Part shown: piece after piece, positions 51,899 to 61,102 of the stretch
How positions within the stretch are numbered: the first letter of the stretch is position 1
Layout of the letters: each line of letters opens with the position of its first letter
Source: Planctomycetaceae bacterium
Lineage (GTDB): Bacteria > Planctomycetota > Planctomycetia > Pirellulales > UBA1268
Length of the DNA stretch: 64,000 nucleotides
Reading direction: 5' to 3'
Assembly (NCBI GenBank): GCA_947459185.1
Contig: CANHCU010000005.1
Span: forward strand, 1-64,000
Notes under the pieces: generated by a model
What the model was told of the DNA's origin: nothing
The model's database searches: none
What the model saw: the letters and a program-made list of their open reading frames with translations, nothing else
Position numbers and translations under genes: made by a program

Positions 51899-52690
51899 AT
51901 GACTTACTGTGTCGGGATTCGGACCCATCAGGGGCTCGTGCTGGCCTCCGATTCGCGGACGAACTCGGGGATCGACCAGGTGGAAGTCTGTCGCAAGATG
52001 CACACGTTCGTCATTCCTGGAGAGCGGATGTTCACCATTCTCTCCAGTGGCAGCCTGTCGCTGACCCAGTCGGTGATGACCCGACTGGACCAGGACTTTC
52101 GAGCCGGCGATGGCCTCGCGAGCGCTGCCAACTTCTACGAGGCCGCCCGCTGCGTCGGGCAACAGGTCCGCGCCGTCGGAGCGCTCGACCGGGAATTTAT
52201 GGAGCGGGACAACATCAACTTCTCGGTCAATCTGCTCGTCGGCGGGCAGATTCGGGGCGAGTCGCCGCAGCTTTATCTGATCTACGCCCAGGGGAACCCC
52301 CTTCGCTGCACGCGACTGTCGCCGTTCCTGCAGATCGGCGAGAGCAAGTATGGGCGACCCATCCTCGACCGGGGCATCCGCTTCGGGGAAACCACTCTCG
52401 ATCAGGCGGTGACCTATGCCATCATCTCGCTCGACTCGACGATGCGGTCAAACGTGGCCGTGGGTCCGCCGATCGATCTGCTCGTGTATGCCAACGACGA
52501 CCTCTCGGTAAAACGCTATCGCCGTCTCGATGCCAGCGATCCGGCGCTCGGCGAGATTCGCTCCAGTTGGGAGCAGGCGCTGCGGCACGCGATCAAGACG
52601 GTGCCGCAGATCCATTTCGACGACACGGCACCCCAGGAGCAGTTGGGCGTGGCCTTCATCCGGCCGGCCGGCAGCGGTGGTGCGATCTAG
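51899..52690 (+). CDS. Proteasome-type peptidase, Anbu family
   Basis: MTYCVGIRTHQGLVLASDSRTNSGIDQVEVCRKMHTF (Ntn-type, beta-subunit-like), FTILSSGSLSLTQSVM, YAIISLDSTMRSNVAVGPPIDLLVYAND. Confidence 0.92.
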   Translation: MTYCVGIRTHQGLVLASDSRTNSGIDQVEVCRKMHTFVIPGERMFTILSSGSLSLTQSVMTRLDQDFRAGDGLASAANFYEAARCVGQQVRAVGALDREFMERDNINFSVNLLVGGQIRGESPQLYLIYAQGNPLRCTRLSPFLQIGESKYGRPILDRGIRFGETTLDQAVTYAIISLDSTMRSNVAVGPPIDLLVYANDDLSVKRYRRLDASDPALGEIRSSWEQALRHAIKTVPQIHFDDTAPQEQLGVAFIRPAGSGGAI

Positions 52691-52767
52691 GGTCGCCGGC
52701 TGTCTTCACGAAAAACACCGCATCGTGCGAAGCACTCTTGGAGGAGCGAACCCTCGCTGTCGTCCGC

Positions 52768-52900
52768 TTTCCCTTACTTGCGCTGCGGGCTTGGATGAAG
52801 AACTGCCCCATGCAAGCCCGAAGCGCAAGCGAGAGGAATCCGCGTTCCATCTCCGCGGGGGCCATGCGTATTCCCTTGCTTGCGCTGCGGGCTTGGATGA
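52768..52900. repeat. Interspersed palindromic repeat, family 1, three alternating units
   Basis: tttcccttacttgcgctgcgggcttggatgaa / atgcaagcccgaagcgcaagcgagaggaat / tattcccttgcttgcgctgcgggcttggatgaa. Confidence 0.9.
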
Positions 52901-52931
52901 AACCGGTAGGCGCGGCGCGGGCCGAAAGATG

Positions 52932-53648
52932 TCATGCTGGATCGCAGACGCCGCGGCCGGCGCGGAGGCGGCGTGCTTCGGCGTCGAGTTCGCGGATTCG
53001 GGCAGCACAGAGTTCGAAGATCTCCCTCTCGTCGAGTGTGGCGATCTCGGCGGCCGGAATCACTCGACCAAACTCCAGCCGGATACGGCCCGGCCGGGGC
53101 AGAAGCCGGGTCCGGGGCCAGCACTCGTACGCCCCAACGATCGCCACCGGCACGATCGGCACGTCGGCCTTCTTCGCCAGCAGCGCGAAGCCGCTTTTGA
53201 TCTCACCCAACTGGCCTGTGCTGGTTCGCGTGCCCTCCGGAAAGATGACCACGGCGCGGCCGGCCCGCAGACGGCCGATCAGGGCCTTCATGGTCTTCAC
53301 CATCGAAGCGTTGCGATCGATCGGCACGGCGTCGAGCGCCGTGATCACCGCCGCAAACGGTTTGAAGTGGTAGAGCGAACTTCGGGCCAGGGTTGACAGC
53401 CTGCGATCGGTCGCCAGCCCGAGCAGAAGCGGGTCGAGATGGCTCTGATGGCTCGACACCACGAGCAGCCCACCCTGTCGCGGCAGCGGCTCGGCGAACC
53501 GCACGCGGAATCCGAACATGGAGACCCCCAGCGTGCGACAGAGTACCCACAGCAAGTCATACAGCCAGCGGCCCAACATGCTGTGGCCTGCGGCGACGGC
53601 CGTTCCGCCGCGGGCGTCGTGAGCGGTGGAGTCATGGGAATCGTTCAT
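52932..53648 (-). CDS. plsC: 1-acyl-sn-glycerol-3-phosphate acyltransferase (PlsC-like)
   Basis: VVSSHQSHLDPLLLGL (Hx4D), VIFPEGTRTSTGQLGEIKSGFALLA. Confidence 0.92.
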   Translation of the reverse strand: MNDSHDSTAHDARGGTAVAAGHSMLGRWLYDLLWVLCRTLGVSMFGFRVRFAEPLPRQGGLLVVSSHQSHLDPLLLGLATDRRLSTLARSSLYHFKPFAAVITALDAVPIDRNASMVKTMKALIGRLRAGRAVVIFPEGTRTSTGQLGEIKSGFALLAKKADVPIVPVAIVGAYECWPRTRLLPRPGRIRLEFGRVIPAAEIATLDEREIFELCAARIRELDAEARRLRAGRGVCDPA

Positions 53649-54310
53649 GGCTGCTCCCGGCTGCGACGGCATGCCTCGGCCAGCTCGGCCAATCGCTGCA
53701 CCACCTCCTCGGCTGACATTCCGTCGGTCTCCAGAAGCACGGCATCGTCGGCCTGCCGCATCGCGCCCACGGGCCGCGAGCAGTCTGCGTCATCCCGCCG
53801 CGACTGCGACTCGAGCACGGACTCGAGCGTCGGGGCATGGCCGCGGCCGAGTTCCTCGCGATGACGTCGCCGGGCACGCTCCGCGGGCGAGGCGGTGAGG
53901 AACACCTTCAGTTCCGCCTGCGGAAATACCACCGAGCCCTGATCGCGTCCCTCGGTGACGACATCGATCCCCTCCGCCATGCGGCGCTGGATCCGCTTCA
54001 TCGCCTCGCGGACCGGCGGGGCATCGGCCACCGGCCGCGTCGCCGCGGTGATCTCTTCTGTGCGGATTTCCACCGAGACGTCGCGGCCGTCAACGTTGAC
54101 GCGGCCATCGCGAAACTCGATGCGGACCTCCTCGGCAAGCACGGCGATGCGGGGCGAATCGTCGAGCGGGATGCCCCGTTCGAGCGCCGTCAGCGCCACG
54201 GCACGATACATCGCGCCGGTATCCATGTAGCACCAGCCCAGCCGGGTGGCGAGCGCGCGGGCGGCGGAACTCTTGCCGGCGCCGGCCGGCCCGTCGAGCG
54301 TGATGATCAT
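53645..54310 (-). CDS. cmk: Cytidylate kinase
   Basis: IITLDGPAGAGKSSAARALATRLGWCYMDTGAMYRA, VTEGRDQGSVVFPQAELKVFLTASPAERARRR. Confidence 0.96.
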   Translation of the reverse strand: MIITLDGPAGAGKSSAARALATRLGWCYMDTGAMYRAVALTALERGIPLDDSPRIAVLAEEVRIEFRDGRVNVDGRDVSVEIRTEEITAATRPVADAPPVREAMKRIQRRMAEGIDVVTEGRDQGSVVFPQAELKVFLTASPAERARRRHREELGRGHAPTLESVLESQSRRDDADCSRPVGAMRQADDAVLLETDGMSAEEVVQRLAELAEACRRSREQP

Positions 54311-56934
54311 CGGTGAAACTCCAGGTCAAGATGCCGCCACTGATACCGCTTGAGATCCAGCGTGATCGAACGTCCGTCGATTGTCACGCCATCCACGGCC
54401 GATGCGTGATCCACTCGATCGGAGAGCTGCCTGCCAGCAGCATCGCAGGGGACGGCCCGGGCCACCTCGGCGGCACATTCCAGCCGCACCTCGCCCGCAC
54501 GGCCGGCCGATTCCAGCAGGCCAATCCGCGCCGCCACGACGCGGCCTCCCTCCTGCCTCACCGGCCCGACCGTCAGGCGCACGTTGTCGGCGACCGCCGG
54601 CTCGGCCAACACCGTCCGAAACGACGCGGTGGGCGACTCCGCCAACAGGGCAGTCGCCAGATCCCAAGGCCGTTTGAGACCGACTCCGACCGCCAACCGG
54701 TGCACGAGGCGGCCAGCTGATCTCGTCGGCGGCTGATTCGGTGCTTCGATCGGTGGCTGGAATGGCAGGATCGAATCGAGCAGGTGGGGGCTTGATCGCA
54801 CATGCCACGGGAGGCCGCCGGTGAGAATCGCCACGCGTCCGTCGCGATCGTCCGGGCTGCTGAGTTCGATGAACCAGGGGGCCGTGAACCGTCCTCGCTC
54901 GGTGGCGATCGACTGCGTGTGCAGGCTGCGATGGAGGGCGACATCCTCGTTTTCGTTCCAGGCAAAGCGGCAGGCTAGATGCTGCTCGAAGAGTGGTCCC
55001 CTGGGAGGCTCGAAGCCCCGTGCCTCGATGTCGATCAGCGCCAGAGGCAGTCCGGCGACGAGTTCGATTCGCTGAATGAACGATCCCACCTCGCGGTCTT
55101 TGTCGGCGATCAGACGGCCGCGACTCTCAATCACCTCGCCTCGTCCCTCGGCAGCAGGAATCCGCCTGATCGAGTCGGCCCGCATGTCCGAATAAACAGC
55201 CCGTTCGCTGACGTCTTCCCACGGTGTGCCCGGCGAAGGCGACGGACGAGTCGTGCGCGCCGCCAGCCGCTGCGACAGCCGATTGCCGCGGTCGGTAGGC
55301 CGCCGGACGGAGAGCAGGCCACCGGTCTGCCGGTGCACCTGAATCCGCAGCGAAGCATGTTCGAGCACGAGGTCGTCGTCGGGCCGTCGGACCGCGTTCA
55401 ACAGCGTGCCGAGCCCCCAGCCGGAGCGACCGGCCCTGACCGCGGCCCGCGGTGCCTGGGCGACGACCGAGGAGGTTTCACGGTGGAGGATGTCGCCAAG
55501 CGACTCGCGGGCGGCCATCAGGCGGCGAGCCTCGCCGCGGGCTGCGGCGACGCGGCTGGCGACGGCGTCTTGATGGCTGACTTCCGTGGAGGCTGTCGAA
55601 GGTGCGGCGGGGAGTCCAACCGGAAAGACATCCGGCTCGAAGGAGACCACCGTGCCTGCACCCGCAGTGCGGCTGAACAGCTCGGGAGCCGTGACGAAGG
55701 TCCCCAGCACGGTGCTGGCGGCACCAATCCGCCGCAGCACGTCGAACCAGGGGCTGGCGGTGCCGGCGTGGTGGGCAAACTGGATGACGGCGGTGTGGTC
55801 GTGATCCATGGCATCGCCGATCCGCTCGGGCAGGGCGAGGATCGTCTGCGCGCGGCGGGCATCCAGCGGGGCCTGGGCAACCCCGTCGATGCAGGCACCA
55901 CCGGTGCCATCCCAACGGATGCGGCTGCCACCTGGATCGGGGAGCGCCGTGCCATCGAAAAGTGCCCAGATCACACCTGTGAAGCCGAGGCTGGTGAGCA
56001 GTTGCGGCAGGATCGCCGACGAACCGCCCGTCTGCTGGGCGTACGTGACAGGGACCGTGCCCACGATCTCCCGCCACACCGCGAGTCCGCGCTCGAACGA
56101 GCCGACGATCTCCTCGGGCGTGCACTCGTCGAGGAGCTGTGAGTCGTAGCGGCCGCCCGCCGGGGCGATCGTGCCGTCCGCAGACCGTTCCCGCACGCGG
56201 GCCAACGCCGCTGGATTGGTGGCCGCGAGCTTCTCGATCAGTCCACCGGTGGCGACCAGCGTCATCGGCACCGTCGCCTGAAGCTCGCCATCCAGCGCGT
56301 CGCCGAGCGTTGACTCGGCCAGCAGAACAATGTCGAGGATCCAGACATCCACCGGGTAGTAGTGTGCCCGCGTGGACTCGAGGAATCCGTAGCATTCCTT
56401 CAGGGCCGCTCGGGCTGCCTCCTCGTCGCCGCTGATCGCGGCCCTGGCCGCCCGCACGGTCGTGTCGGCGAAGTCGGTGCCATTCAGGTCGGCGGAGGAC
56501 CGCATCCGCTGCGCCACCAGTTCGGCAAGCAATGTGGCCAGTCCAAGGGCGTGGAATTCGTCCGCCAGCCGCCCGCCCGGAAGCGGCTCCGCAATCGGGG
56601 TATCGCCAGCCAGCGCGGCCGCCGCTGCCGTGACGATGTTCGGGTGGCCTGTAACGCCACGAACCCAGCACGATCCGGCCGTGCAGAGGGCGTCGGACTG
56701 CAGGGCGAATCGGTCATCCCACGGGGCGGGCACGATGCCCAGACTCGCGCGGTCGGCCGGCGGCAGGTCAACGCTTGCCCACCGAGGCACATCGCCCACG
56801 GTGGCGATCAGCCATGGGTGCCAGGCCGCTGTCCAGGCCGATAGCAACGCGTCGGCCTCCGCCTCATCCAGCCAGGTTGGAAAATCATGGAGGGAGTGGC
56901 AGGGAAGGAACACGGTGATGCGGTCGGGTTTCAT
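54307..56934 (-). CDS. Hypothetical protein, possible GH38/GH57-like (alpha-mannosidase-like) enzyme
   Basis: ITVFLPCHSLHDFPTWLDEAEADALLSAWTAAWHPWLI...; beta-sandwich-like C-terminus; 4-bp overlap with cmk. Start trimmed to MKPDRI at 56934. Confidence 0.6.
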   Translation of the reverse strand: MKPDRITVFLPCHSLHDFPTWLDEAEADALLSAWTAAWHPWLIATVGDVPRWASVDLPPADRASLGIVPAPWDDRFALQSDALCTAGSCWVRGVTGHPNIVTAAAAALAGDTPIAEPLPGGRLADEFHALGLATLLAELVAQRMRSSADLNGTDFADTTVRAARAAISGDEEAARAALKECYGFLESTRAHYYPVDVWILDIVLLAESTLGDALDGELQATVPMTLVATGGLIEKLAATNPAALARVRERSADGTIAPAGGRYDSQLLDECTPEEIVGSFERGLAVWREIVGTVPVTYAQQTGGSSAILPQLLTSLGFTGVIWALFDGTALPDPGGSRIRWDGTGGACIDGVAQAPLDARRAQTILALPERIGDAMDHDHTAVIQFAHHAGTASPWFDVLRRIGAASTVLGTFVTAPELFSRTAGAGTVVSFEPDVFPVGLPAAPSTASTEVSHQDAVASRVAAARGEARRLMAARESLGDILHRETSSVVAQAPRAAVRAGRSGWGLGTLLNAVRRPDDDLVLEHASLRIQVHRQTGGLLSVRRPTDRGNRLSQRLAARTTRPSPSPGTPWEDVSERAVYSDMRADSIRRIPAAEGRGEVIESRGRLIADKDREVGSFIQRIELVAGLPLALIDIEARGFEPPRGPLFEQHLACRFAWNENEDVALHRSLHTQSIATERGRFTAPWFIELSSPDDRDGRVAILTGGLPWHVRSSPHLLDSILPFQPPIEAPNQPPTRSAGRLVHRLAVGVGLKRPWDLATALLAESPTASFRTVLAEPAVADNVRLTVGPVRQEGGRVVAARIGLLESAGRAGEVRLECAAEVARAVPCDAAGRQLSDRVDHASAVDGVTIDGRSITLDLKRYQWRHLDLEFHR

Positions 56935-57378
56935 GCCGACGAGTTTAGCGAAAGCGGAAAGCGAAAAGTTGAACTTCTGGCCCGGTGGGCCGGGTGAACA
57001 CAAGCGACGTGCAGTCGCCAAGCAGGGGGCGGACAGGATGTCCGAGCCCGGCGCATGGAGGGGGGAGCCGGGATCGGCGGAAGCTCGACGAGCGTTGGAA
57101 TTTCGCCCTGCCAGGATTTGCACTGGTCATACGCCCCACGGCGAAAGTCCCCGCGAAGGAGACTTCTGCCGTCCTGGCGGTGCGTGACATGCGACCGCGA
57201 CCCGTCGGCACGGGCTTCGCAAACTCCCGGACACGTTGAAAACTTGCCGCGACGGGGGCCAGTGAAGAGGCCCGTTTGACACCCCGCGCACATCACTCGT
57301 AAAGTGTTGATAGAGAAGCGTTTGATACGCTTTTGAGTTCCGGTCGAATCGCATCCCAAGGATGTTTTGGAAACGGTC

Positions 57379-59547
57379 ATGGCCAGTGGTTCTTACGTGT
57401 GGGGAATCGATATCGGCAAATGCGCCTTGAAGGCGCTGAGGTGTCGCGTATCCACCGAGCCCAAAAAGCTCGAGGCCGTCGCCTGTGAGTACATCGAATA
57501 CCCGATGATCCTCACGCAGCCCGAGGCCGACCCGATCGAACTGGTGCAGTCGGCCCTCGAGCAACTCATCAGCCGCCACGACCTGAAGGGCGACAAGGTC
57601 GCCGTGTCAGTTCCCGGCAATCTCGGTCTGTCGAAGTTCATCAAGCTGCCGCCCATCGAGGCCAAGAAGATTCCCGACATCGTGAAGTACGAGGCTCGGC
57701 AGCAGATTCCATTTCCGCTCGAACAGGTGGTGTGGCGGTGGCAGCGGCTCGCCGGTGGGATGGAGGAAAGTGGGTTCGTGCTCGACGCCGAGGTGGCGCT
57801 GTTCGCGATGAAACGCGAACAGGTGTTCAAGGCCCTGGCTCCCCTCGCCCAGGCGGGCATCCACGTCGATGTTCTGCAGCTGGCACCGATCGCCTTGGCG
57901 AATATGGCGATATTCGACCAGTTGCCCGACCCGAAGACCCAGGATCCGGACCAGCCCGCCCCGTCGATCGCGCTGGTGTCGGTCGGGGTGGATTCGACCG
58001 ACCTGGTCGTCACCAACGGGCGACGGATCTGGCAACGGAGCATCCCATCGGGCGGCAGCAACTTCACCAAGGCCCTCGTGCAGGGAATGAAGCTCACGTT
58101 TACCAGGGCCGAAAACCTCAAGCGGAATGCCGTCAAGGCGGAAGATCCGAAGGCCGTCTTCAAGATGATGAAGCCGGTGTTCAATGAATTCGCCTCCGAA
58201 CTCCAGCGGTCGCTGAACTATTTCACCGGCACCGACCGCACGGCGACCATCGGCAAGGTGCTGCTGCTCGGAAATGCGACCAAGCTCCGCGGGCTGACGG
58301 ACTTCGTCGGACAGCAACTGCAGCTCGACGTGCAGCGGCTGGATAAGTTCAACGGATTGGAAGGGGCGTCGGTGCTGTCGAACCCGGCCTTCCGGGAGCA
58401 CCAGCTCGCGTTCGGAACCGCCTATGGCCTTGCCCTCCAGGCGGCGAACGTGGCGGACATCAGCACGAACCTGCTCCCTGATGAGATCGTTCGCGAACGC
58501 ATCATCGAATCCAAGAAGCCATGGGCCGTGGGTGCGCTGGTCGGGCTCCTGGCTGCCGCGCTGATCAATTTTTTCGGCATGTTCGCCGCCTGGACGGCTT
58601 ATGCCCCCGACCTCTACGCAGCCGCGTTCGGCAAGGCCGACGCCGTCAAAAAACAGTCGGCGGCGGCCACGGCGGCGATCGGCCAGGTGCGCGAACGGCA
58701 GGCAGCCGCCATCGCACAGCAGCAGTGGCTGGCGAAGGTGCAAAACCAGCGGTTCGAGGCGCTCGACATGGTGCGGGCAGTGCGGACGCTGCTGCCCCGC
58801 GATGAAGCGGGCGTCGTGCCGGAGAATCCGGCCGACCGGCAGGAGCTTCACATCGATCGCATGGATTGCCAGTTTTCCCCCGACCTTGCCGTCTGGTTTG
58901 GTGATTTGAAGCCGCAGTGGGCAGAAACCCATATTGCGGAGGATGCCGCGGCCGAACAAAAGGGAGCGGAGCCTCCGGAGGGTGCCGACAAACCTGCGGA
59001 TGGCGAGCAGCCCGCCGTCACTCCCGATGCGCCGGCCGGTGAGGCGGACGCCGGTGGAGAAACAGCCGGTGGAGATACGAAGACCGCGGTCACTGGTCCC
59101 ACCGGCCCCGGCTGGATCATCGAGTTGCGCGGCCATCACTTCCACAACGAACCGCGACACAAGCCTTTGGAGGGAGCGCAATTCCTGCGATCCACCCTCG
59201 TCAAAAACCTGATGGACGGCGATGGAAAGGTTACCGTTTCGGCCGGACCGCTGGCCGGACAGCAAGTGACCGTGTCCGAATTGGGCATTGGCTTCCCGAT
59301 CATCGTCGTGTCGTCGCGGATCAAGTCGGTGCGGATTCCGGTGGCAAACCTCAGCGAAGGCAGCGGTCGGCCCGCTGGAGGCATGCCTGGGGGGATGCCG
59401 ATGCGGCCCGGCACTGAGCCGACGCAGCCGCTTGAACCGCAGGATCTGTCGCTCAAGCGGTATGACTTCGTGCTCCAACTGTGTTGGCAGCCGCGGCCCG
59501 CCGGACAGGCTCCGCCACCGCCTGCTGCACCGGCCGCCGTTGAATGA
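57379..59547 (+). CDS. pilM: PilM-like ASKHA ATPase with TM and PilN-like C-terminal region
   Basis: YVWGIDIGKCALKALRC, DKVAVSVPGNLGLSKFIKLPPIEAKKIPDIVKYEARQQIPFPLEQVVW; TM WAVGALVGLLAAALINFFGMF; then coiled segment and WIIELRGHHFHNEP. Confidence 0.85.
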   Translation: MASGSYVWGIDIGKCALKALRCRVSTEPKKLEAVACEYIEYPMILTQPEADPIELVQSALEQLISRHDLKGDKVAVSVPGNLGLSKFIKLPPIEAKKIPDIVKYEARQQIPFPLEQVVWRWQRLAGGMEESGFVLDAEVALFAMKREQVFKALAPLAQAGIHVDVLQLAPIALANMAIFDQLPDPKTQDPDQPAPSIALVSVGVDSTDLVVTNGRRIWQRSIPSGGSNFTKALVQGMKLTFTRAENLKRNAVKAEDPKAVFKMMKPVFNEFASELQRSLNYFTGTDRTATIGKVLLLGNATKLRGLTDFVGQQLQLDVQRLDKFNGLEGASVLSNPAFREHQLAFGTAYGLALQAANVADISTNLLPDEIVRERIIESKKPWAVGALVGLLAAALINFFGMFAAWTAYAPDLYAAAFGKADAVKKQSAAATAAIGQVRERQAAAIAQQQWLAKVQNQRFEALDMVRAVRTLLPRDEAGVVPENPADRQELHIDRMDCQFSPDLAVWFGDLKPQWAETHIAEDAAAEQKGAEPPEGADKPADGEQPAVTPDAPAGEADAGGETAGGDTKTAVTGPTGPGWIIELRGHHFHNEPRHKPLEGAQFLRSTLVKNLMDGDGKVTVSAGPLAGQQVTVSELGIGFPIIVVSSRIKSVRIPVANLSEGSGRPAGGMPGGMPMRPGTEPTQPLEPQDLSLKRYDFVLQLCWQPRPAGQAPPPPAAPAAVE

Positions 59548-59611
59548 ACCCGCGAGTTCCCTCACGGCTCTCCTTTCCACCCACCCATTCTCGTCAGCAA
59601 GCGTCACCACC

Positions 59612-61102
59612 ATGGCCAAGACTTCCGTTGCCGACACGGCTCGTCCCTGGTTAGCACTGCTCGCCAAGCATCATTTCTGGCTCTTGTCGCTGGTGGTTCC
59701 GCTGGTTTTGCTGCCGCTGTTATTCGTGGCGCAAGGTCAGCTCACCACCCAGATCGAGGCGGTGAGAAGGGAAATCGAGGGGCACATCTCGGCGCTCAAG
59801 AGTGTGCGACAAATTCCGCAGCATCCCAACGACTCATGGGCCAACGACATCGATTCCAGCACCATGCGGGTGAAACGCGAAACGCTCGCCGAGTGGCGGA
59901 AGTTCTGGGACAGCCAGCAGGCGATCCGCGTCTGGCCCGACTCCCTGGGCCCCGATTTTGTGAAGGCGGCCGAGACGCTCAAGTCAGATGGCAAACTCTC
60001 GCCGCGGCTGCTCGAGCGGTATCAGGACGTGGTGCGGACGCTTGTCCGGGAACTGCCCACGCGGTTGGGTGTGGAAGATGCCATGAAGGACGCCTCCGAA
60101 ACAGGGCAATCGTCCCCAAACGTCCCGATGCAGCAGACCATTCGCCCGGAGATGATTCGGCCCGGTATGGGCCCGGCGGACGGGGTTTCAGAGGTGTCGC
60201 CCTATGTCGCGACGTGGAGTTCAGAGAACCAGCAGCGGATCTTCGCGTCGTTCAATTGGGACAAGAAGCCATCCACCGCCAAGGTCTTGCTGGCGCAGGA
60301 AGAATTGTGGGTCTACGACGCGTTGTGTGACGTGGTGGCACGCATCAACAAGCCGGCCACTGGTCCACACAACGCTGCGATCTCCACCATCGACGAACTC
60401 TACGTTGGGTATCCGGCCGCTGAGGACAACCCAGGTGGCGTCGGCGGTGGCCGGGTCATTCGCATAACGGCAAATCAAATGCCCGACGGAGTGCCGCCGG
60501 ACATGATGGGCCCAGGAGGCCCGGGTGCCGCCGCGGGAAGGCCGCCCAACCCACGGTTTGAAGGGGGCCAGACGGGGGCCGCAGGGATGGGCCCTCCGGG
60601 TGGCGAAGCGGGCGCGGCAGGGCCGGTGGATCCAGAAGAGATGCTGCGGAACTGGGTCTACGTTGACTTTACCGGCAAGCCCTTGGACGCCACGCAGTTG
60701 GGGGCCGCGGTCGATTGCCAGATGATCCACCTTATGCCATTTGTGTTGCGGGTCGTGATCGATCAACGGCAGATCGACGGCTTGCTGGTTTTGCTGGCCA
60801 CCGCCAAGGTCCCGATTGACGTTCGCCAGGTGCGGATCAACGCTCCGACCTCGGGACAGGGGGCTCAGAAGGCCGTCTGGGAAGACAATGCCGCCGTCAC
60901 CTCCGATGCGGGAAGGCTTTATGACGTGACCCTTGAACTCCGTGGCACGATCGGCCTGGCCACGCCGCCGAATGAGGGAACCGTCGGCCTGGAGCCTGGC
61001 CAGGGGGATCCGGTGGCCCCGACTGAGGCGGCCGAGAAGCCTGCTCCAGTTCCCAAGGCCGCTCTCTTCCATCGGCCTACGCGTCGGAGGATTGCGTCAT
61101 GA
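59612..61102 (+). CDS. Single-TM protein of the PilM-like locus, unknown function
   Basis: TM HHFWLLSLVVPLVLLPLLFVAQG followed by coiled region and Met/Pro/Gly-rich linker MMGPGGPGAAAGRPP...GMGPPGGEAGAAG. Confidence 0.75.
   Translation: MAKTSVADTARPWLALLAKHHFWLLSLVVPLVLLPLLFVAQGQLTTQIEAVRREIEGHISALKSVRQIPQHPNDSWANDIDSSTMRVKRETLAEWRKFWDSQQAIRVWPDSLGPDFVKAAETLKSDGKLSPRLLERYQDVVRTLVRELPTRLGVEDAMKDASETGQSSPNVPMQQTIRPEMIRPGMGPADGVSEVSPYVATWSSENQQRIFASFNWDKKPSTAKVLLAQEELWVYDALCDVVARINKPATGPHNAAISTIDELYVGYPAAEDNPGGVGGGRVIRITANQMPDGVPPDMMGPGGPGAAAGRPPNPRFEGGQTGAAGMGPPGGEAGAAGPVDPEEMLRNWVYVDFTGKPLDATQLGAAVDCQMIHLMPFVLRVVIDQRQIDGLLVLLATAKVPIDVRQVRINAPTSGQGAQKAVWEDNAAVTSDAGRLYDVTLELRGTIGLATPPNEGTVGLEPGQGDPVAPTEAAEKPAPVPKAALFHRPTRRRIAS

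Noticed and set aside
50635-53373. 912-aa + strand ORF
   Set aside because: Antisense to ATP-grasp and out of frame with Anbu; composition (H/R/G/V-rich, no motifs) is typical of shadow ORFs in GC-rich DNA.
57316-57332. Small hairpin aagcgt-ttgat-acgctt upstream of pilM as a riboswitch or attenuator
   Set aside because: Only 6 bp stem with no supporting structure or U-tract; too weak to call.
57607-59667. 686-aa minus ORF
   Set aside because: Antisense of the PilM-like gene, which has clear family motifs.
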